NCBI GenBank assembly: GCA_029582265.1 | Contig: CM055819.1 | Span: 37,707,934-37,771,933 of the forward strand | Reading direction: 5' to 3' | DNA length: 64,000 bases | From: Zoroaster sp. YZ-2022 | Taxonomy: Eukaryota; Echinodermata; Asteroidea; Forcipulatida; Zoroasteridae | Shown here: in pieces, positions 56,815-64,000 of the stretch | Numbering within the stretch: position 1 is the first letter of the stretch | Layout: each line of letters opens with the position of its first letter | Program-made: the position numbers and the translations under genes | Notes under the pieces: model-generated | What the model was told of the DNA's origin: nothing | The model's database searches: none | The model's input: the letters and a program-made list of their open reading frames with translations, nothing else

Positions 56815-57710
56815 TAACAGGGGGTATTGTTTCACTTTTTTGACTTTTGTTATATTCTGCCCCCCTCAAAACATGTACAGGTATATTAGAAACAAGACTA
56901 AATCATTAAAATAAAATAAATGATATTTCTAACCCCCTTGTACATGCCCCCTGAAAGTTTTGGTTGAAGGGCACCCTCTATTGTCAGTTTAATGTAAAGG
57001 TTCCCTGACTCCATATGCACTGTAGAGACATACATAATGGTGGTTACCAGACTGTGTATGTTATTATATACCACACATATAATCTACAATGGTTACTAAT
57101 CAGCTGTTCGTGGAAAGAACTTGCTAGGTTCAAAACATAACTGAGGCCAATAACTACTATTTTACATTCATACTATTTTATTAATTAATTCTTTTCTAGA
57201 ACAATGTTAAAAGCAAATATCAATTTTATATTATTCCAGGATAAAGTAAGTTTGATACAATAATGAAATAAAATCTTCAGTTGCAATCCATATAAACCCA
57301 CGGGAACACTGTGTTTTAATCATATAAATGTTACTTTTTAATCAGATTTTTGTTTCATAAGGCAATTGAAAGGTTGTCATGGAATAGTATGCTAAAATTT
57401 CAACAGGTAAACATGAGAAAGTACTTTAAATTAATTGTTGAAGTGATGTTCTCTTCATTGCTTCCCTATCACTGTGTTTTAAACAAAATAGACTGCTGCC
57501 CCAACAACGGTATATAGGTAATCTGAACAAGAAGTCAGGATGCCATGCCGTTTCACAAAAACAAACCTTCAGGGGGCATGTACAGGGGGGTTAACGCTCT
57601 CATATGATTTTTTGAGTATTTTTTCCTTGTTTCTTATAGGTTGGTACATATTTTGAGGCGGGTATCTGAAAAAATTTGGGTTAATACCCCCCCCCCCCCC
57701 TACTAGTAAT
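56815..57710. mobile_element. About 0.9 kb inverted-repeat element, Mutator-like
   Basis: Left GGGGGTATT...CTGCCCCCCTCAAAACATG and right CATATTTTGAGGCGGGTATC...AATACCCCCC are inverted over about 170 bp, including CCCCCTTGTACATGCCCCCT and its complement. The flanks TACGAGTAAC and TACTAGTAAT form a likely 9-10 bp target duplication, which points to Mutator-like mobilisation. No transposase. Confidence 0.7.
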
Positions 57711-57796
57711 ACAATTTGTTAAGATGTTTATTCCGTGCGGGCTGCGAACATCGTGTTTGTTTGAACATCAGGTTTAAATTTCAATATTTTATACTC

Positions 57797-59633
57797 AAAT
57801 TTCAATCTAATGAATTAAGGGACGTTTCCAGTGAACACGTTTGTTGATACAGGAACGGTAGAACACCGTAGCAATGGGAATATCGTGTTTTTTATAGGCA
57901 GTGTAGGCATTGTAATAAATTACATTCTCAATGTATACAATGCAAAATAACATATACCCTGAGCAAACATAACAATTCGTTGCTGGTGTTAGGAAGTGAC
58001 CTACATTGTAAACAATTGTTGTTAATTTAACAGGGTCATTCCACGTCAAATCACACACTTTCCAAGGTCAATCTCACGGATTTTTTGTTACTTTCTAGGT
58101 TTGTTTGGTTGTATGAGAAAACTCCAAAACTGAAATTTGAGCGTTTTTGGTCATGTGGTTTGTGAGTTACAGGTCGTTGAACTTTTTACCTTTCGTTTGA
58201 CCTCTACAACTTTGGAAATCTGTAACTCCGGTTAAGAATATCGTAAGAAAGTGATTTTTGTATTAAATGAAAGCTCTTATCGTCACAAATTATCCACTTT
58301 GCAATTTGGAATTTAAAAAAATAATAAACAAGTGGTCAGCAAAGTGTACTTTGATTAAAATTAAAATTCATGAAATTCTGTCAAACTAAGGCCCAAAGTA
58401 TACTCATTGTGTATACCAAATATAAAAATGGGCTCTCAATTGGTTTGTTAAAAACCACTGGTGTTAATTTAATAAAGTGTCTGAATTATCGTGCTTCATA
58501 TGAGCACCACTGGTGTACTGTGTAACACAGCATTTTTTGCACTGTAAGTCGGACGTATGGGTCGAACGTAATGGGCCCAAATCGGTTCGCGGACATAATG
58601 GTACTTGCGGACATTATGGTCCGAAACAGACATGGAATGACCCAACAGTAAAATAAAAACCAATCAATAAAATAAATACATGTGTTCGCAGGGATTAATG
58701 TAACAAGTCTTCAAGCTTTAGCCTTAGGTAAGTGTACCTTATCACTGAGAATTAGGGTGCCATATCTTGCGGATTAATATATGTCAAATAAATAAAACAG
58801 TTTTTGTACAAGAGGGGCTAGGGCCAAGGATACCGTGGGATAATAATTGAGATAATAATAATTATTTTAAATAAACTTGTATTCGTCACACTACGTTGCA
58901 TTTTGTCAATGATTGTCAGGGTATCAACAATTTTGGGGATTGGATTGTTCATGCACTCAAGTGTTGTCTATCGACATACCGTTGTGGTTTCATTTTCTAT
59001 ATAATTAACTGCAAGCACAATAATTTCTCATAGTTTCTAATAATTCCCCAAGTATGCTTTCAGGATAATCTACGAATATTGGTGAAAATAACTAATTAAT
59101 GGGGATTTAATTATACATTTTACCCCTTCTTTGTTTTATCACTTTAGATACCTGGACAACAACCAAATCAATGAAACTGCACCCGGAACGTTTGATGGTC
59201 TACGAGGGCTCCGATACTTGTAAGTATTTTTAGGAAGTGTTGTTGATTGAACCATAGAGAGATTGAACTCACCTAATTTTCGGGTTAGCTCATATCTATA
59301 GTTCTTATAGTTCTTATTGTTAGCATGTAGTCCTGCTTGGATGAATACTGATGTGGGTATTAAATGACAATGTCCACCCACGCCGTGGCGTCCTTCGACT
59401 CAGGTTACCTCGGAATGGGAGATTGACCGGTGCTACCACGGGGGCTGGTGCTACTACTCACCTCCCTGGACGATGCTTGGGCGTGGTTACCAAGACACTG
59501 GAAGAGAAAGTTAAGACACGAGTATTAACGGCTCAGTGAACATGAGCTGAAGGGGCACAAACTGTGACCATAACACAATAATAATAATTATTATTATTAT
59601 TATATTTAATTGTTATATAGCGCTTATAGTCTC
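57797..59633 (+). repeat. LRR cassette duplication, copy 2 (1.8 kb)
   Basis: Partner of 53153-55260. It ends at GTCTC where the BEL element inserted, while copy 1 continues uninterrupted (GTCTCAATGCGC). Confidence 0.93.
59148..59219 (+). CDS. LRR exon 4: one leucine-rich repeat
   Basis: 72 nt between ATCACTTTAG and GTAAGTAT. It reads YLDNNQINETAPGTFDGLRG-LRYL, phase 2 at both ends. Nearly identical to exon 2 (Ser to Asn and Ser to Pro changes). The following intron is cut by the BEL insertion 414 bp downstream. No further exon is in the window. Confidence 0.8.
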
Positions 59634-59943
59634 TGAAAAATAAGCGGTCGAGTTAGCAGTTTCATGGAACATCAGATAATTCTAGTTTATTCGTAATCAC
59701 AGTAATCAATCATAACATTCATTGGAGAAGATAATCAAAATTAATCAGGAACAGTAATTATCAATTGGTTGAGAAAATCAGAAGGTTCGACGATTACGGA
59801 TTTGCCAGGCTAAATGGATCACTTGGATTGGGAAATCAGGTAGTAAATTGTAGATTGGAGATGAACTTCTATGTTGAATACGTACAGGAATACGTACAGG
59901 GATACGTAGTGGCAAACGTACAGGTATATAGTTGTATACGGAG

Positions 59944-59996
<53 letters not shown>

Positions 59997-60187
59997 ATCA
60001 GATTTTAGCCTTCATGGCGAGCATGTGAGAGCGCTTTTATTCGCCGCGCGGTGGCGCACTATCGCTGCGATTTCACAACAGCCGCCCCTAAACTATGCGC
60101 AATAGTTTATATGAGATACAATTGGAATAGGGAAATCGAGAATCAATATGAAATAATGAAAATACAACAATAAGTACTCTTAAAACA
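59634..60187 (-). mobile_element. 3' LTR of the BEL/Pao element
   Basis: On the minus strand it runs from TGTTTTAAGAGTACTT (60187) to GCTTATTTTTCA (59634), then GAGAC. The TG...CA ends and the paralogous empty site at 55256-55260 fix the left border. The right border is chosen as the first TG after the coding end and is less sure. It contains AATAAAAGCGC (about 60040) and a (TA)n run (59949-59992). The 5' LTR is outside the window, so the GTCTC duplication cannot be confirmed on both sides. Confidence 0.7.
59949..59992. repeat. (TA)n microsatellite inside the LTR
   Basis: About 22 TA dinucleotides in an uninterrupted run. Confidence 0.95.
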
Positions 60188-60245
60188 AAATGGCCGCCCC
60201 ATAAGGGATGTATCACTGGAGGTTTATTTCGGAAAATACAGAAGT

Positions 60246-63200
60246 CTATTTCTCAACGACAGTCACGGAAACGTATGGTGATCCTTCTTCATCATGGTCA
60301 GCTGGCAGCTTGATCGAGCGAGCCACAGGTCGGGTATATATCGGGTCTTTGGTCTGAACCTTGACGGCTCGTACTCGTCCATCATCACCTGGTAATACTT
60401 CAACTATTTTAGCCACCGGCCAGGAGGCTCTGACTTGTTGAGGATCGATCATCAGGACAACATCACCAACAGAGAGGTTCGCAGTCTCACCGCGCCACTT
60501 CTGGCGTGCCTGCATGGCAGGTAGGTATGACTGTACAAACTCTCTCCAAAACCTTTGCATGAGGACTTGGCATTGTTTCCAACGCCTTCTGCTGAGAATG
60601 TCCTCCTCTGGGTAGACTACTTGTGGTGGCGCATGGTCTCGCCGCCCCATGAGCAGCATGAAGGGAGTGATTGGGTCGGGATCTGAGACATCGGAAGACA
60701 CATAACTCAAGGGCTTGGAGTTCATCATTCCTTCCACCTCGACAAGCATGGTGTACAAAACAGCAGGGGTGACTGTTTGCTTCCCAAGGATGGCATAGAG
60801 GGCATTCCTGACTGAGCGGATCTCTCGCTCCCATGTGCCGCCAAAATGGGGTGCGACAGGGGGGTTGAACCTAAAACGAACCTGGTGCTTGGCCAGCCTT
60901 TCTTGTAAGCTGGGGGCCATCTCCTCGAAAGCCTTCTTCAACCCGGTTTCTCCTCCTTTGAAGTTCGTCCCGTTGTCACAGAGAATTTCATGCGGTGTAC
61001 CACGGCGGGAGCGAAAGCGAGTGAATGACATCAGGAAGGCGTCGGTGTCTAATGACTCAAGGATGTCAAGGTAGACGGCACGCACAGTCATACATTTCCA
61101 AATGATCCCCCATCTCCGCTCAGTGCGTCTACCAATCTTGACAGAGAAGGGGCCAAAGCAGTCAGTGCCGGTTGAGTAGAATGGAGGCTTACCAACTCGC
61201 AACCGGGCGGGAGGTAGGTCGGCCATCTTGGGAATGGATGGCAGTCCTCGTCTTCTCAAACAACCTACACAACGAGTTAGGAAGCTCCTGATTGACTGTC
61301 GCCCTCGTAGAATCCAGAAACGCCGCCGCAGATCAGCCAATACTGCTTCTGCTCCACAGTATCCCAAGCGTGTATCTGCAGCCTTAATACGTAGCTGGAC
61401 TATAGGGTGACGAGGGTCAAGCACTATGGGATGTTTGGTTCCTTCATCAAGTGCCTGTGCTCGACGGAGTCTCCCACCAACCCGAATGAGTCTGTCTTCT
61501 TGGTCATACTCTGGAGAGAGGTCCGGAAGACGGCTCTTTCTCAAGATGTCTCGCTTTGAGGATAGAGCAGCCAGTTCGCCCGGGAAGCTTTCAGACTGGG
61601 CCTGATGGTAGAGTGACTTCTCACTCTCTTGCCAGTCATCAGCGCTCAGGAGTTCTGGCTTATTTTCTCCTTTTGATTCGTATATGGCTGTGATAGCTGC
61701 CTCCACCAGCTCATCCCACGTGGTCAAGCCAGTGGCATCTATCTCTGGATAGTCGTCATTAGCCACTCGGGTGACTGCACTGAAACCTTCTTGCTTCAGC
61801 TCAGATTCGGCTTCTTCCGGATTGTTCTGGGCGGGCCACTCGGGCCACCTGTCTTCAGGGTAACGAAGGAAGGGTGGAGCATACCACCTATAAGGCTCAG
61901 CCAGTTGTCGGAGTTCCAATCCCCGGGTAAGGTCATCAGCGGGGTTTTGTTCAGAATTTACATACCGCCAAGTGGCATGATCTGTTAGTCGCTGAATCTC
62001 AGCTATACGGGCTCGAACGAAACGGTTGTAGCGGCATGACTCGGACTTAATCCAAGTAAGTACAGTCGTATTGTTACCCCAGCAGAAGATCGAGAGTGTC
62101 ATCTTCATTTCACTCTCAACCAGTTCTGCCAGTTCGGCACCACAGACAGCTGCGAGGAGTTCTAACCGCGGCATTGTCTGAACACGCTTTGGGGCAAGAC
62201 GGGATCGGGACATCACAAAGCGCACAGACACTTCACCATCTGTAGTGGTAGATCGCAGATAGGCAACTGCCCCATATGCTCTCTCTGAGGCATCTGCGAA
62301 AACATGGAGCTGGTACGTCACTCCATTGGGGTTGAAGTTGTGTGGTAGGTAGCAACGGGGAAAACTGACACGAGGAAGATCAGCTATTTCTGTTCGCCAT
62401 CTCATATGTTGAGCACGCAAGCCTGCATCACCCTCGTTTGTGATCGGATCGTCCCACCCCCAGGTTCGCTTCCACAACTCCTGGAGCAACATCTTCCCCC
62501 TCACCATAAAGGGCATTAGGAAGCCTAGGGGGTCCTTTCCTGCACATCTCATTATGTCACTAAGTACAGCTCTCCTGGTTAAAACAGGCCACTCATGGAG
62601 TTCCCACTGGTACGTGAAGGCGTCAGATGCAAAATTCCATCTGGGGCCCAAGGCAGCCTCTTCTGGCGAAGTACAGTTGAGATTGAGCCATCTCTCAGCA
62701 CTTTCTGATCGAGCCTCAGTCGGGAGGTCAGCCACAACCTGAGGCACATTACTTGCCCATTTGACGATAGGGAATCCTACCTCACCGAGGGATTTACACA
62801 GCTTCTGCACCAGTTCTTTGGCCTTATGCACTGTTGCCTTTCCATCCAGACAATTGTCTACATAAAATGCATTTGTGACACTTCGCAGTACATCTGGGTC
62901 TCCCACATTCTCCCGAGCATGCTTCTGTAAAGCAAATGACGCACAGCATGGACTACAAGTTGTGCCAAATGGAAGTACGTTCCATTCAAGCTTCTCCGGT
63001 TCGGTTTCAGTTTGGAGTGCCCTCCACGGGAATCTCAGCATGCAACGATCACTCTCCAAGGTATACACGCAGTGAAACATGGCTTTAATATCACCAGATA
63101 TGGCCACTGGATGTTGCCTGAACCGCAACAGAACTCCAATCAGGGATGAACCAAGTATGGGACCAGGCAGGAGCCTATCATTCAGGGATTGGCCACAGTA

Positions 63201-63479
63201 CTTAAAGGCACAGTTAAACACAAGTCGGCATTTGCCATTCTGTCTGACAACATGGTGTGGAATATACCAATGTCGCTTTTCATCATCCCCTTTCTCTTGG
63301 TCACAAACAGTACGAACAAGTCCTGCTTCCTTTAGTTCCTGGATTTTAGTGCAGTGAACCTTCGCAAGCTCAGGATCTCTTGCAAGACGTTGCTCATTTC
63401 GACGAAGGGTTGCCATGACGGAGCTTGCTGGACTTTGAAAATTCTCATCATCGCGCCTCCAGAGAAGAGGGGTTGCCAC
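60246..63479 (-). CDS. BEL/Pao Pol, long intact part (RT-RNaseH-IN), 1077 codons
   Basis: Domains in order: reverse transcriptase (about 60-250; DIKAMFHCV at 129-137, catalytic YVDN at 206-209), Pao-type RNase H/A17 region (about 300-520; FADASERAYGAVAYL with Asp 396), integrase zinc-binding (RSFLTRCVGCLRRRG, C737 and C740), integrase core (TDCFGP D773, LCDNGTNF D835, GGTWEREIRSVR E884), and DUF5641-like C-terminal domain (LSVGDVVLMIDPQQ). YVDN instead of YVDD is usual in this family (knowledge). No internal stop or shift, suggesting a young copy. The frame continues upstream past the first Met to a single TGA at 63539-63537. In life the polyprotein makes and integrates DNA copies. Confidence 0.9.
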   Translation of the reverse strand: MATPLLWRRDDENFQSPASSVMATLRRNEQRLARDPELAKVHCTKIQELKEAGLVRTVCDQEKGDDEKRHWYIPHHVVRQNGKCRLVFNCAFKYCGQSLNDRLLPGPILGSSLIGVLLRFRQHPVAISGDIKAMFHCVYTLESDRCMLRFPWRALQTETEPEKLEWNVLPFGTTCSPCCASFALQKHARENVGDPDVLRSVTNAFYVDNCLDGKATVHKAKELVQKLCKSLGEVGFPIVKWASNVPQVVADLPTEARSESAERWLNLNCTSPEEAALGPRWNFASDAFTYQWELHEWPVLTRRAVLSDIMRCAGKDPLGFLMPFMVRGKMLLQELWKRTWGWDDPITNEGDAGLRAQHMRWRTEIADLPRVSFPRCYLPHNFNPNGVTYQLHVFADASERAYGAVAYLRSTTTDGEVSVRFVMSRSRLAPKRVQTMPRLELLAAVCGAELAELVESEMKMTLSIFCWGNNTTVLTWIKSESCRYNRFVRARIAEIQRLTDHATWRYVNSEQNPADDLTRGLELRQLAEPYRWYAPPFLRYPEDRWPEWPAQNNPEEAESELKQEGFSAVTRVANDDYPEIDATGLTTWDELVEAAITAIYESKGENKPELLSADDWQESEKSLYHQAQSESFPGELAALSSKRDILRKSRLPDLSPEYDQEDRLIRVGGRLRRAQALDEGTKHPIVLDPRHPIVQLRIKAADTRLGYCGAEAVLADLRRRFWILRGRQSIRSFLTRCVGCLRRRGLPSIPKMADLPPARLRVGKPPFYSTGTDCFGPFSVKIGRRTERRWGIIWKCMTVRAVYLDILESLDTDAFLMSFTRFRSRRGTPHEILCDNGTNFKGGETGLKKAFEEMAPSLQERLAKHQVRFRFNPPVAPHFGGTWEREIRSVRNALYAILGKQTVTPAVLYTMLVEVEGMMNSKPLSYVSSDVSDPDPITPFMLLMGRRDHAPPQVVYPEEDILSRRRWKQCQVLMQRFWREFVQSYLPAMQARQKWRGETANLSVGDVVLMIDPQQVRASWPVAKIVEVLPGDDGRVRAVKVQTKDPIYTRPVARSIKLPADHDEEGSPYVSVTVVEK

Positions 63480-63536
63480 TCGGCGGACACCTTCTACTTC
63501 TACATATGTAGACCGGGACTCAAGGAGGTCTATGGC

Positions 63537-64000
63537 TCACTGGTCCTGCTTGGAGCGGGTGACTTGCTTCCTCTCTGCATACATCTTAAAGTCATGATAC
63601 CACAACCTACAGACACCTTCATGCAGGGTTGCATCGGAAGGTGTGGGTCCTGACATATAGTTCAGGTCACCGTGATGTCGGGGATTCATGGTGGGGCCTT
63701 GCACTGCCCATCCCAGTTTGGTTCGTACGGCCACAGGAGCACCCTCTGGACCAAAGCGGCTCTCTAAAGGCACCACCAGCTCAGGATGATCACTGCCTAT
63801 CAGGAGGAGTGGCCGAACATCTTTAAATTCGTGCAGGGGAATTTCCTTTAGATGATCCCATCTCTGTCGCAAAGCTTGGGCCGGAACAGAATGCTCGGAC
63901 AATCTGAGCATTTTGGATGAGAACACGTTTGATATTGTTATGCGATGTTCTGGATTGTCTGACCGCGAAACATCTAGGTTAACAATCTTGCCTCTGCATG
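63537..64000 (-). pseudogene. BEL/Pao Pol N-terminal part (DUF1758/protease), ends at a TGA
   Basis: Open from the window edge: GKIVNLDVSRSDNPEHRITI, HLKEIPLHEFKDVRPLLLIG (protease-like DUF1758, SDHPELV), RTKLGWAVQGP, WYHDFKMYAERKQ, then TGA. The same frame resumes at once with AIDLLESRSTYVEVEGVRRV and runs into the 1077-codon part. The TGA is either an inactivating point mutation or, less likely, a read-through site. Confidence 0.8.

Larger units (their letters stand above)
60246..64000 (-). mobile_element. BEL/Pao LTR retrotransposon internal region, cut by window edge
   Basis: One reading frame from the edge at 64000 to the TTTCTCAACGAC end at 60246, with a single in-frame TGA. It lies directly downstream of LRR exon 4's intron, in the opposite orientation to the host gene. 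Gag and the 5' LTR lie beyond the window. Confidence 0.9.

Overview
This is AT-rich animal genomic DNA. Introns with GT..AG borders, single-repeat LRR exons, tRNA-derived SINEs and a dense, nested population of eukaryotic transposons rule out a prokaryote. The mix (CR1/L2, L1/Tx1 and other LINEs, Ty3/gypsy, BEL/Pao, a two-gene Harbinger, many TACATGTA-rich introns, CCGGAAGT satellite-like repeats) suggests a marine invertebrate, perhaps a deuterostome such as an echinoderm, hemichordate or lancelet. That guess is inference only.

Layout. 1-433 holds a broken coding piece of an invertebrate family with a DNAGCYHS motif plus a SAP-like stretch. 1.3-4.4 kb carries a 554 bp direct duplication. 6-11 kb has a few isolated candidate host exons (plus strand 6153-6287; minus strand 10833-10692 and 8667-8590). 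11.6-15.4 kb is repeats: a minus-strand tRNA-Leu SINE, diverged duplications and an 878 bp inverted-repeat element with an 8 bp target duplication. 17.5-19.3 kb is a minus-strand L1/Tx1-type LINE remnant with a second SINE nested in it. 20145-24422 is a nearly complete PIF/Harbinger transposon: TTA target duplication, a two-exon MADF/Myb-like gene, a convergent DDE nuclease gene broken by one small indel, and GTTGCG-rich subterminal arrays. 25.2-25.8 kb is a 146 bp tandem repeat. 27-28.6 kb holds LINE and Penelope-like remnants. 29-33.5 kb is a minus-strand CR1/L2-group LINE split by an 879 bp TTAA-flanked MITE. 34.3-37.6 kb is another minus-strand LINE joined directly to a Ty3/gypsy remnant (37.6-42.25 kb) whose domain order is PR-INT-RT-RNaseH. 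The gypsy remnant carries three nested insertions: a 1405 bp hAT, a 316 bp hAT-like MITE and an 842 bp foldback element built of an 18 bp near-palindrome.

The clearest host-gene signal is at 45.4-59.2 kb: four plus-strand exons of exactly 72 nt, all in the same splice phase, each encoding one 24-residue leucine-rich repeat. They sit in intron DNA that was duplicated with them, so this is part of a large LRR gene (LGR/RXFP-like exon architecture) growing by cassette duplication. LINE, MITE and minisatellite insertions separate the cassettes. A BEL/Pao retrotransposon (59634 to the window edge, minus strand) inserted just after the last cassette. The older duplicated copy preserves the empty site, which defines the BEL LTR end and a 5 bp target duplication.

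The window is mostly transposons interacting with one another. Several insertion events can be dated relative to each other from empty sites in paralogous copies or in interrupted coding sequence. No RNA gene, CRISPR array or prokaryotic system is present.
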